NCBI GenBank assembly: GCA_964518595.1
Contig: CAZFHA010000001.1
Location: 124,001-188,000 of the forward strand
DNA from: CAZFHA01 sp964518595
Lineage (GTDB): Bacteria > Bacillota > Clostridia > Saccharofermentanales > Saccharofermentanaceae
Length of the DNA: 64,000 nt
Direction of reading: 5' to 3'
Positions 1 through 8,446 of this stretch are shown in pieces. The number at the start of each line of letters is the position of its first letter. Within the stretch, counting starts at the first letter, position 1. The notes beneath the pieces are model-generated. The model was not told the DNA's origin and ran no database searches. It saw nothing but the letters and a program-made list of their open reading frames with translations. Position numbers and translations under genes: made by a program.

Positions 1-2828
1 ACACTGCCCTTTAAGACATCGTCATTCTCTTTGGTGAAGGTCTTTACATCAACAATGATACCTGACTCACCATGGGGAACACGAACAGAAGTATCTCTAA
101 CTTCTCTGATCTTTTCGCCGAAAATGGCACGATAGAGTCGTTCCTCTGCTGTCAGCTCGGTTTCACCCTTAGGTGTTACTTTACCAACCAGGATATCTCC
201 AGCCCGAACCTCGGCACCAACCCGGATAACACCAAATTCGTCCAAATCCTTAAGAGCCTCATCACTGACATTAGGAATTTCACGGGTAATTTCTTCCGCA
301 CCAAGCTTGGTATCCCGAGCTTCACACTCGTATTCTTCAATATGAATAGAAGTATAAACATCTTCTCTAACCAAGCGTTCGTTAATCAAAACGGCGTCTT
401 CGTAATTGTAACCTTCCCAAGTCATAAAACCAATCAAGACATTTTTACCTAAGGCCAATTCACCATTTTGGGTGGAAGGTCCATCAGCAATAATATCTCC
501 GGCCTTAACCAATTCACCTTGACGTACCAAAGGTCGTTGGTTAATGCAAGTACTCTGATTGGAGCGCTGATATTTGGTTAGATTATAGGTATCATCCTTA
601 CCGGAATTAGTCTTAACTACAATGCGATCCGCTGATACAAAAGCTACCACACCGTCATTCTTGGCAACCTTACATACACCGGAGTCCTTAGCAGCACGGT
701 ATTCCATACCGGTACCAATAATAGGAGACTCCGTCCGAATCAAAGGAACAGCCTGACGTTGCATGTTAGAACCCATCAGAGCTCGGTTAGCATCGTCGTT
801 GCCTAAGAAGGGAATTAATGCAGTAGCAACGGAAACAAGCTGTCTAGGAGTAACGTCCATCAGATCAACCTTCTCTGGATCAACCTCAATAAACTTATCC
901 AAGTAACGGCAGACAACACGCTTATCAAGGAAGGCACCATTCTCATCGATTGGCTCATTAGCCTGAGCAATGTTAAAGTAGTCTTCCTGATCTGCCGTCA
1001 TGTAGCAAACCTGTCTGGTAACAACCTTGTTCTTCTTATCATAAATACGATAAGGCGTCTCAATAAAGCCATACTCATTAACACGTGCATAGGTTGCCAA
1101 GGAGTTAATCAAACCAATGTTAGGACCTTCCGGGGTCTCAATGGGGCACATTCTTCCGTAATGGGAAGTATGAACGTCACGGACTTCAAAGTTAGCCCGT
1201 TCTCTTGACAGACCACCCGGTCCCAAGGCTGACAAACGACGCTTATGGGTAAGCTCGGCTAAGGGATTAGGCTGATCCATAAATTGTGACAGCTGAGAGG
1301 AACCAAAGAATTCCTTAACTGCAGCACTTACCGGACGTGTGTTAACCAGTTGCAAAGGAGTAACCGTTGAAATATCAGGTACTGCTCCCATACGCTCACG
1401 AATATTACGCTCCATTCTGGAGAAACCAATACGAATCTGGTTCTGGAGAAGTTCTCCAACAGAACGAACACGACGATTCCCTAAGTGATCAATATCATCA
1501 ATATGGCCAACACCATATTCAAGACCGATTAAGTAACTGACGGTAGCCACAATATCCTCAACAGTAAGATGCTTTGGCATTAACTCTGCAGCAGTAGCCG
1601 CTAACATCTCCATCAAGGCAGCGCCACAGTCTTTTCTACCGCTCTGGCGAACTTCTGATACCACAGAACGTAAAATAACGGTTCTGACCTTCTCATTAAT
1701 AGGAGTCTTACGGATATTGAAGCCTTGAAGCTCATCTTCCGAAAAGCTAGCCCGGATAAAAGTATCAGCATCAACACGACCGTTACCTTGCACTCTAAGA
1801 ACGTTTTCTGCTACGGTAACCGTATCACCAATGGTGGTAATCGGATAGATATCAACTTCATTGATACCAGAAGCAGCAATTCCCTCAGCGAGCTCCTGAG
1901 TGAGGATTGTTCCTGCCGAAGCTAGTAACTCACCATCTTCAGTAATAATATCCACAGCTGCTTTATGCCCACTGATCCGGCTGGCTAAAGACAATTTCTT
2001 GTTCAGCTTATAAATACCAACCCGTGCCAAATCGTAACGCTTTGGATCGAAGAACATACTGTTCAAGAGGCTTTCTGCACCTTCAACAGACGCCGGCTCG
2101 CCGGGACGTAGTTTATGATACAGTTCAGACAAACCTTCTTCACGAGTATGAGTAGAGTCTTTCTTGATTGTTTCATTAAGACAGCGCTCATCGCCAAAAG
2201 CATTGCGCAAATCTTCGTCTGTTCCGTAACCCAGTGAACGTAAAAAGACCGTCAAGGGAAACTTTCTAGCTCTATCAACACGAACATAAATAACGCCATT
2301 AGCATCCGTCTCGTATTCAAGCCATGCTCCACGGTTAGGAATAATCTGGGTGGCAAAAAGCGGGCTGTCTGACTTATCCATAGACATGGAGAAATATGCA
2401 CCTGGTGAACGCACCAACTGGCTGATAATAACTCGCTCTGCACCATTAATAATAAAGGTACCTGTCTCTGTCATAATCGGAAAATCGCCAATAAAGACTG
2501 ACTGGTCTTTAATGACGTTGTCACGCTTATTATTAAGACGCACGGTTACCCGGAGAGGGGCAGCGTAATTACAGTCCTTTTCCTTGCACTCTTCTATACT
2601 ATTAGGAGGGTTGTTAATATCGAATTCTTTCTCTATAAAGGAAAGTTCAATATCTCCCGTATAGTCCATTACCGGTGATACTTCTCGAAGTACCTCCATT
2701 AATCCTTCGTCCAGAAACCATTGGTATGAATTCTTTTGGATTTCAATCAAATCCGGCATTTCTATGACTTCATCGATATGAGAATAAGACATTCTCTCCG
2801 CTCTTCCCTGCTTAACGGGACGCACCAT
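1..2828 (-). CDS. rpoB: RNA polymerase beta subunit (rpoB), 3' end outside the window
   Basis: Beta subunit of the core RNA polymerase. About 942 codons are present; the C-terminal part runs off position 1. The ATG at 2828 is preceded by GAGGTGAT at suitable spacing, and the protein opens MVRPVKQGRAERMSYSHIDE. Family landmarks read cleanly on the minus strand: the rifampicin region at about 1200-1310 (FGSSQLSQFMDQPNPLAEL, then THKRRLSALGPGG), followed by RMCPIETPEGPNIGLI, and VRVPHGESGIIVDV near the left edge. The positions usually mutated in rifampicin resistance (Gln, Asp, His, Ser) carry wild-type residues. Upstream is an unrelated foldase gene rather than rplJL, and a promoter precedes rpoB directly. 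Confidence 0.99.
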   Translation of the reverse strand, partial: MVRPVKQGRAERMSYSHIDEVIEMPDLIEIQKNSYQWFLDEGLMEVLREVSPVMDYTGDIELSFIEKEFDINNPPNSIEECKEKDCNYAAPLRVTVRLNNKRDNVIKDQSVFIGDFPIMTETGTFIINGAERVIISQLVRSPGAYFSMSMDKSDSPLFATQIIPNRGAWLEYETDANGVIYVRVDRARKFPLTVFLRSLGYGTDEDLRNAFGDERCLNETIKKDSTHTREEGLSELYHKLRPGEPASVEGAESLLNSMFFDPKRYDLARVGIYKLNKKLSLASRISGHKAAVDIITEDGELLASAGTILTQELAEGIAASGINEVDIYPITTIGDTVTVAENVLRVQGNGRVDADTFIRASFSEDELQGFNIRKTPINEKVRTVILRSVVSEVRQSGRKDCGAALMEMLAATAAELMPKHLTVEDIVATVSYLIGLEYGVGHIDDIDHLGNRRVRSVGELLQNQIRIGFSRMERNIRERMGAVPDISTVTPLQLVNTRPVSAAVKEFFGSSQLSQFMDQPNPLAELTHKRRLSALGPGGLSRERANFEVRDVHTSHYGRMCPIETPEGPNIGLINSLATYARVNEYGFIETPYRIYDKKNKVVTRQVCYMTADQEDYFNIAQANEPIDENGAFLDKRVVCRYLDKFIEVDPEKVDLMDVTPRQLVSVATALIPFLGNDDANRALMGSNMQRQAVPLIRTESPIIGTGMEYRAAKDSGVCKVAKNDGVVAFVSADRIVVKTNSGKDDTYNLTKYQRSNQSTCINQRPLVRQGELVKAGDIIADGPSTQNGELALGKNVLIGFMTWEGYNYEDAVLINERLVREDVYTSIHIEEYECEARDTKLGAEEITREIPNVSDEALKDLDEFGVIRVGAEVRAGDILVGKVTPKGETELTAEERLYRAIFGEKIREVRDTSVRVPHGESGIIVDVKTFTKENDDVLKGS

Positions 2829-2972
2829 TACACATCACCTCACGAAGTTTCCGGCATAACGCCTGTACTGCACGCCATATAAATGACCGGCGTATTCAAC
2901 TGTTGCCAACAAAATAGGCTATTCTGCGGCGCCTAAAAAGCAACAAGCAAAAAGCCGCCACCTTATCGACAC

Positions 2973-3002
2973 GTTATAAGATGATAGCACGACTTTTGTC
3001 AA
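2973..3002 (-). promoter_or_regulatory. Candidate sigma-A promoter of rpoB
   Basis: On the minus strand a perfect TTGACA (3002-2997) is followed after 18 bases by TATAAC (2978-2973). It lies between the terminator of the upstream foldase gene and rpoB and leaves a leader of about 140 bases. The leader ends in a strong GAGGTGAT ribosome site; I saw no riboswitch in it. The promoter implies that rpoB starts its own transcript here. Confidence 0.7.
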
Positions 3003-3013
3003 GTGTCAACGGT

Positions 3014-3058
3014 AAAAATTAACAATCAGGCTCTGGAATTTGCTTCAGAGCCTGATTG
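3014..3058 (-). terminator. Intrinsic terminator after the foldase gene
   Basis: A perfect 13-bp inverted repeat (arms CAATCAGGCTCTG, 3023-3035 and 3046-3058, 10-base loop) is followed on the minus strand by a T-rich run (3022-3014). It sits 33 bases past the foldase stop codon and just before the rpoB promoter. Confidence 0.88.
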
Positions 3059-3091
3059 CTTATAATCAACTGTTTTGAGATCTTATCTACC

Positions 3092-4756
3092 TTAGTAATC
3101 AGCAAAATCCAGATTATCATAAAGGAGCGTAAATGAATTTTCCGGTTTCTCTAAGAGTGGATCAAACCAATCATTAAAGCCTGTAGTGATATTGGTAGAG
3201 AGCAGGCTTGCCTGCCAAGCTGGCATACTGTTACGGAAATAGTACAAAGATACACTCTCAGCACCGGAGATGATAATCATGTCACCGGGCTTACGGCTTG
3301 AGTCAAAGAGCCATGCACTTAGCAATGCTTCCTCTTCAGTAGCATTGGTAAAAGATGCCTGAGTCTTGCCTGATACTAATCCTCCGGTATAGGAGTTGCT
3401 GGTATTGTCAGAATGTAGAAGTGCCAAGCTGGTAAAGGATGCTTCATCAGTCACTTGACCTTTATACTCTTCAAGTTTCTTTTGCACGTCTTCCATAGCT
3501 GCCTTGGTCTTCTCATTCATTGGAACAGCCGTTGGGCTTGGTGTCGCAGTAGGAGTAGGTGTTGCTGTGTTCTCCGCAGCGGTGGTAGCCGCTGGATCTG
3601 CGCTTGTAGTTTCGCTACTTCCTGTAGCACTCGTCTCTTGAGCTGACTCAGAGGCGACCGGTGTAGGTGTAACTTCATCTTTAAAAACTTCAAAGTCTAG
3701 CGAAATTTGACGATAGGAAACATTTTCTTCTACATCTAAATCTCTAGAAGTAAACAGTACTGCATAGGCACCAGCCTCGCCTGTAATGACAGTGGCCTCA
3801 CCGCCCTTGCGCTCTCTGGCAAATAGCCAAGTCGCCACTTCCTCACTTTGGAAAGCTTCTACATTACTCTTCGTGTAACCTTCGAATTTCGTGGGATCAG
3901 CACCATCAGCAAATTGCGATTCACCGGCGGCTCCTAAAGTAACTTTAACAGCATCGCGAAAACTTTCCGGGCTCTTTGCCAAATCCACTACGCTTTGAGC
4001 TAATTTGGTAGCAGCTTCTAAAGCAGTCGCTTTTTCTTCCTCAGTTGCGCCTTCGGCTATGTCAGCAGGAAATAGGAAAGCATTGTACGTTGCTTTTTCA
4101 TAGTCCTCTGGAGCCTCATTATACTTGGCTTCCATTTCTTCTGGGGTTAAGTTCCATTTAGTCTGTTGCAAATGTGCCTGATATTCTTGGGCAGTCAGCT
4201 CTCGGTTCAAAATATTCTTATAAATAGAAACCGACATTCCCCGGCCATAATTTCGTTCCAAAACTTGGTCGGCGGTTAAGTTATTCGTCTTTGCACTGCT
4301 TCTAATCTGACTTACATAAGTGTCTATCAGTCTTTGTACTCCCTGAGGAACAAAACCATTAGCCTTAGCATCCTGCCCCAGAACGATCTGGCGCTGCAAG
4401 GTTTCGGCAGCTTCGTTCAAAAAGAACTGGCGGTAGGTCTGGCCGGTAGTCGCATCTTTTATCTTATCCAAATCCTTAATAGAGGTAAAGTTAGCGTCTT
4501 GGTTGAAATAGGAGTAGTAGGTTAGGGACTGGTACATGTAATAGTTGACCTCTGCGACAGATACTTTCTCCCCAGCAATTACTGCTCCTGGAAGCACCTT
4601 GGCAGGAACATTAATTGCATAGGCAAAAGCAACACCGATAATCAGCACAATCGCCGCAATAATACCACCGGTCAAAATTTTCCGCTTGGTAGAAGACTTT
4701 AGTCTTGCCTTTTTGAGATTCTTTTTGCCGGAACCGGCCGTTTTCGTTTTTGCCAT
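3092..4756 (-). CDS. Membrane-anchored PrsA/SurA-like foldase (peptidylprolyl isomerase family)
   Basis: A 554-residue extracytoplasmic protein. The first 26 residues are Lys/Arg-rich, followed by one membrane helix (about 27-48) with no lipobox cysteine, so it is probably held by an uncleaved anchor. The region after the helix (GEKVSVAEVNYYMYQSL) resembles the chaperone N-domain of SurA/PrsA proteins. Two stretches resemble halves of a parvulin domain: one around YRQISLDFEVF and one near the C-terminus (SSRKPGDMIIISGAESVSLYYF). Between them lies a low-complexity Ser/Thr/Pro/Ala linker containing TPTPTATPSPTAVP. The likely role is folding of secreted proteins at the membrane. Isomerase activity is uncertain because the parvulin region is divergent. 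It is the last gene of the run that begins at aspS. Confidence 0.75.
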   Translation of the reverse strand: MAKTKTAGSGKKNLKKARLKSSTKRKILTGGIIAAIVLIIGVAFAYAINVPAKVLPGAVIAGEKVSVAEVNYYMYQSLTYYSYFNQDANFTSIKDLDKIKDATTGQTYRQFFLNEAAETLQRQIVLGQDAKANGFVPQGVQRLIDTYVSQIRSSAKTNNLTADQVLERNYGRGMSVSIYKNILNRELTAQEYQAHLQQTKWNLTPEEMEAKYNEAPEDYEKATYNAFLFPADIAEGATEEEKATALEAATKLAQSVVDLAKSPESFRDAVKVTLGAAGESQFADGADPTKFEGYTKSNVEAFQSEEVATWLFARERKGGEATVITGEAGAYAVLFTSRDLDVEENVSYRQISLDFEVFKDEVTPTPVASESAQETSATGSSETTSADPAATTAAENTATPTPTATPSPTAVPMNEKTKAAMEDVQKKLEEYKGQVTDEASFTSLALLHSDNTSNSYTGGLVSGKTQASFTNATEEEALLSAWLFDSSRKPGDMIIISGAESVSLYYFRNSMPAWQASLLSTNITTGFNDWFDPLLEKPENSFTLLYDNLDFADY

Positions 4757-4820
4757 ATTCAGAAACCTTCCTTCTTACTCTTCTATTAAGAGAGCTATTT
4801 TATAAAAGATAGCACGCCTA

Positions 4821-5474
4821 TTATAATTCTGTCCCTTGGAGAATGCAAGAAATCTCCATTGGTTCATTAATCCAGAAGGCGGGACTTGCCTCTCTGAGTT
4901 GGTCTTTAGGCATAGCTGTCCAGTCTACCGCCACAGCCGGAATGCCTGCATTAGACGCACATATAAGATCATGGATACTATCCCCTACATATAGAATACG
5001 GGAATAATCAGATAAACCTAATTTTTCTGCCGCCAACCAAAGTGGCTCCGGATTTGGCTTATGCTGCTGGGTATCTTCCCGGCATACTATCAAATCGAAG
5101 TATGAAGTAAAACCTAATTTTTCTAAAGCAAAACTGGCGGGCTCTCTGCGTTTGGAAGTAACAATACCTTGAGTGATGCCCAAAGCTTGTATCTTGCGTA
5201 AAGCCGCTTCCATACCCGGAAAGGTCTTTGCTGTTAAGGGTAACAAATCCCCATTATGCCGAAGGTAAGCCTCATGCAGAGCCTCACGAACCTTCTGCGG
5301 CTCATAGGGCGCAAAAGCAGCACCCAAAGGTAGGCCAATAGTCGATAACAAATACTCTTGCGGAGCTTCTTCGCCCAGAACTTCGATAAAAGCTCGCCGG
5401 AAAGACTCTAATATTGCCGGTACAGAGTCAATTATTGTACCGTCTAAGTCATATAGGACACAATCATACTGCAT
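4821..5474 (-). CDS. HAD-family phosphatase (PpaX/Gph-like)
   Basis: A 217-residue haloacid-dehalogenase-type hydrolase. Motif I is DLDGT at residues 9-13, with the first Asp as expected nucleophile. Motif II Thr/Ser lies around GIVTSKRRE, the motif III lysine around HKPNPEPL, and motif IV is the acidic GDSIHD. A helical cap follows motif I, as in phosphoglycolate phosphatase, beta-phosphoglucomutase and pyrophosphatase PpaX. The substrate cannot be told from sequence. The gene sits 56 bases after the CorC-like gene and 64 bases before the foldase gene, so the three are probably co-transcribed. The start is supported by AGAGGAT upstream of the ATG. Confidence 0.85.
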   Translation of the reverse strand: MQYDCVLYDLDGTIIDSVPAILESFRRAFIEVLGEEAPQEYLLSTIGLPLGAAFAPYEPQKVREALHEAYLRHNGDLLPLTAKTFPGMEAALRKIQALGITQGIVTSKRREPASFALEKLGFTSYFDLIVCREDTQQHKPNPEPLWLAAEKLGLSDYSRILYVGDSIHDLICASNAGIPAVAVDWTAMPKDQLREASPAFWINEPMEISCILQGTEL

Positions 5475-5530
5475 GGCTATCCTCTTTTCTCACTAGCGGC
5501 TAATTACTACCGATAATCTTCGCCGGTAGA

Positions 5531-6874
5531 CTATTTGTTTTCCGTCTTATCCAAGGCTTCAGGTATTACATGAATTCTTATTTTTGAAATCCACTTATCT
5601 TCCACCGCTTCAACTCTGGCAATAATATTGCCGAAAGAAACTTCTGGATTCTCTTTCGGTTCTGGAATTCGATCCAACAAATGAATAACAAATCCCGCTA
5701 TGGTGTCATAATCCTCATCGGGTAAATCAATATCTAGAGCATCTTCAATATCACCAAGAGGGGTATCTCCAGACACCAGCCAATCACCATCAGGCAAGTG
5801 AACCATCTGATGCTCTTCTTCATCAAACTCATCAGTAATATTGCCAACAATTTCCTCAAGCATATCTTCAATGGTGGCAATACCGGCCGTGCCGCCATAT
5901 TCATCCACAACCACCGCCAATTGCATTCGTCCTTTTTGCATCTCCCGAAATAGAGCTGATAAATTTTTTGTTTCCGGAACAACAAGGGGAGGACGCAACA
6001 AGCTCACCAGCGAAAAATTCCCCTTGTTGGCTGATTCCAGAGAATAACCTAAAAGATCCTTGATATGCAAAATACCAACAATGTCATCAATGGTGTCACG
6101 ATAGACAGGAATCCGGGTAAAACGCTCATTCTTTGCTACATCTATCACTTCATCATAATCAGCATCTATTGCCAAGGAAACAATCTTAGTACGATGGGTC
6201 ATGATTTCGGATACTTCTTTGTCATTAAACTCAAAAATATTCTCAATCATCTCTTTTTCACCGTCTTCAATGCTGCCGGATTCGCTGCCGACATCTACCA
6301 TCATACGGATCTCTTCTTCGGTGACTGAGCGGTCATTCATGTGTGGGTCAATGCCCAGCACACGTAAAATACCATTGGTAGAAAGGGTCAGCAACTTAAC
6401 AAAGGGTGCCATGATTGCCCCAAATCCGCGGACAATCCCGGCAGAAAAGAAAGCCACGCGCTCAGGGTGCCGTTGGGCAAAACGCTTGGGAACTAATTCC
6501 CCCAGCACCAAAGAAAAATATGCCAATATCGCTGTAACCGCAACCATGCTAAAAGGCTGTATAAAGGAGTAATTTCCGTAAGGGTCAATGATTTGCGTAA
6601 GACGCCGGGAAAACTTATCCGCAGCAAAGGCAGAGGACAGAAAGCCAGCAAAGGTCACCCCTACTTGAATAATCGCCAGGAATTGCGCCGGACTATCAAG
6701 AAAACGTAAAATTTTCTTAGCTGATTTATGTCCCTCTTCCGCCATTTTGCGAATCTTATTATCGTTAAGCGTAATTACCGCCATCTCCGTGGCGGAAAAA
6801 AATGCATTGATTAGTACAAAAATAAAAACAATTAGTAAATCAACAAATATTTGGCCTATACTGTCATCCGGCAC
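5531..6874 (-). CDS. CNNM/CorC (HlyC) family membrane protein with CBS pair
   Basis: A 447-residue protein with the standard order of this family: an N-terminal DUF21/CNNM membrane domain with about four helices (1-180), two CBS domains (about 205-325, including RIPVYRDTIDDIVGILHIKDLL and VVVDEYGGTAGIATIEDMLEEIVG), and a C-terminal CorC_HlyC domain (about 345-430). Relatives are linked to magnesium or cobalt export or resistance; the hemolysin label is historical. The start is GTG at 6874, with only a weak ribosome site (GAGAG) upstream. A convincing promoter lies directly in front, so the gene can be transcribed apart from gatB. Confidence 0.9.
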   Translation of the reverse strand: MPDDSIGQIFVDLLIVFIFVLINAFFSATEMAVITLNDNKIRKMAEEGHKSAKKILRFLDSPAQFLAIIQVGVTFAGFLSSAFAADKFSRRLTQIIDPYGNYSFIQPFSMVAVTAILAYFSLVLGELVPKRFAQRHPERVAFFSAGIVRGFGAIMAPFVKLLTLSTNGILRVLGIDPHMNDRSVTEEEIRMMVDVGSESGSIEDGEKEMIENIFEFNDKEVSEIMTHRTKIVSLAIDADYDEVIDVAKNERFTRIPVYRDTIDDIVGILHIKDLLGYSLESANKGNFSLVSLLRPPLVVPETKNLSALFREMQKGRMQLAVVVDEYGGTAGIATIEDMLEEIVGNITDEFDEEEHQMVHLPDGDWLVSGDTPLGDIEDALDIDLPDEDYDTIAGFVIHLLDRIPEPKENPEVSFGNIIARVEAVEDKWISKIRIHVIPEALDKTENK

Positions 6875-6967
6875 GATGCTCTCTGCCCATCCTTTCTTTA
6901 GGAAGTAGCCACTTCCCAGAATCCCAGACTCTGCTCTGCCTGAGATTCAATTCTATCCATGATAGAA

Positions 6968-6996
6968 AATATAGCAGAAATCACATTCTTTCTCAA
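6968..6996 (-). promoter_or_regulatory. Candidate promoter for the CorC-HAD-foldase genes
   Basis: The minus strand reads TTGAGA (6996-6991), 17 bases, TATATT (6973-6968), starting immediately after the gatB stop codon. No terminator was seen between gatB and this site, so read-through from the gat operon remains possible. Confidence 0.6.
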
Positions 6997-6998
6997 GC

Positions 6999-8441
6999 CT
7001 ACTGCTTTTTTTCAGCCAACTGCTGAGCCAAAACTTCACGAACGACTTGCGGATCAGCCTTGCCCTTTAAGGCTTTCATTGACTGACCAATTAGAAATTG
7101 GAAGTTCTTTTCATTACCGCTTAGATACTCCTGAACAGCCTTCTCATTATCATCTAAAACAACTTTAATGGCAGCTGAAATAGCTCCGCTATCTGAGACC
7201 TGAATGAGACCTTTCTCTTCCACATACTTCAGCGGCTCCACATCTTGAGCAAAAACTTCGGCAAAAACTTTTCGTCCGGTTCCGCGGTTGATCTTGCCTT
7301 CCGAAACCATAAGCAAAATTTTGCCCAAAGAATCCAATGAAAATTTCATGTCCTCCGGCTGCATTTGGGCATCATTTAAGAGCTTAAGCAAGTCAGTCAT
7401 AATCCAGTTGGAGGCATCTTTCGGGTTTGGGCAGATTTCTACGGTTCGTTCAAATACCTGTACCAGATACTTTGAGCCGGTTAATATATCCGCATCGTAC
7501 TCCGGCAGGCCAAAGTCATGAATATAACGCTGCTTTTTAGCTTCCGGCAACTCGGGTAGGCCTGCTAATAAAGAATCAATATGGGATTGCTCGATCTCAA
7601 TAGGCAGTAAATCCGGCTCCGGAAAATATTTATAGTCATGGGCATTTTCTTTGCTACGCATAGCATAGGACATGCCTTTATTGTCATCCCAGCGTCTGGT
7701 CTCTTGCAAGACTTTTCCGCCGGCCTCCAGAATTTCTATCTGACGCTTTGACTCTCCGGCAATAGCTCTGGCGATGGCCTTCAAAGAAGCCATGTTCTTC
7801 ATCTCTGTGCGGGTTCCAAAAGCTTCTTGACCTACATGGCGCATAGACAAGTTGATATCGGCACGCATAGAGCCTTCTTCCATCTTACAATCAGAAACCC
7901 CTAAGTATTGTAGTATTGCCTTTAGCTTTTCTAGGTAGGCCACCACTTCCTCAGCGGAACGGAAGTCAGGTTCAGAAACAATCTCGATCAAAGGAACTCC
8001 ACCGCGATTGTAATCCACCAAGGTACAATCATCCCAGGGATCATGAACCAACTTACCAGCATCCTCTTCCATATGTATTTCGTGAATGCCAATTTTTTTG
8101 CTTACTCCATCCACAGAGACTTCAACACTGCCATTGCGGCAGATCGGTAAATAGAGCTGGGAAACTTGGTAGGCCTTGGGCAAATCTGGATAAAAATAGT
8201 TTTTCCGATCAAACTTTGTGTATCGAGTAATTTGACAATTGGTGGCTAATCCCGCCATAACAGCAAACTCAACTACTTGCCGATTTAAGGTGGGAAGTGT
8301 CCCCGGCATTCCTGTGCATACAGGGCAAACATGTGTATTGGGAGCCCCTCCAAAGGCAGTTGTACAACCGCAGAATATCTTGGACTTGGTAGCCAGCTCT
8401 ACATGAACCTCCAGTCCGATTACCATTTCATAATTACTCAT
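6999..8441 (-). CDS. gatB: Asp-tRNA(Asn)/Glu-tRNA(Gln) amidotransferase subunit B
   Basis: A 480-residue GatB, full length for the family. It activates Asp- or Glu-charged tRNA by ATP-dependent phosphorylation so that ammonia from GatA can amidate it. The N-terminal kinase-like domain carries YEMVIGLEVHVEL and the zinc-site cysteines in KIFCGC and HVCPVCTGMPG. The GatB/YqeY-like helical tail ends near FLIGQSMKALKGKADP. The ATG at 8441 follows GAGGTGA five bases after the gatA stop; a GTG at 8450 would instead overlap gatA by four bases. It is the last gat gene of the aspS-gatCAB run. Confidence 0.98.
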   Translation of the reverse strand: MSNYEMVIGLEVHVELATKSKIFCGCTTAFGGAPNTHVCPVCTGMPGTLPTLNRQVVEFAVMAGLATNCQITRYTKFDRKNYFYPDLPKAYQVSQLYLPICRNGSVEVSVDGVSKKIGIHEIHMEEDAGKLVHDPWDDCTLVDYNRGGVPLIEIVSEPDFRSAEEVVAYLEKLKAILQYLGVSDCKMEEGSMRADINLSMRHVGQEAFGTRTEMKNMASLKAIARAIAGESKRQIEILEAGGKVLQETRRWDDNKGMSYAMRSKENAHDYKYFPEPDLLPIEIEQSHIDSLLAGLPELPEAKKQRYIHDFGLPEYDADILTGSKYLVQVFERTVEICPNPKDASNWIMTDLLKLLNDAQMQPEDMKFSLDSLGKILLMVSEGKINRGTGRKVFAEVFAQDVEPLKYVEEKGLIQVSDSGAISAAIKVVLDDNEKAVQEYLSGNEKNFQFLIGQSMKALKGKADPQVVREVLAQQLAEKKQ

Positions 8442-8446
8442 GCCGC

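Noticed and set aside
1200..1310. Possible rifampicin-resistance changes in rpoB
   Set aside because: The key Gln, Asp, His and Ser positions are wild type; the Pro in FMDQPNPL looks like natural variation at a Thr/Asn site.
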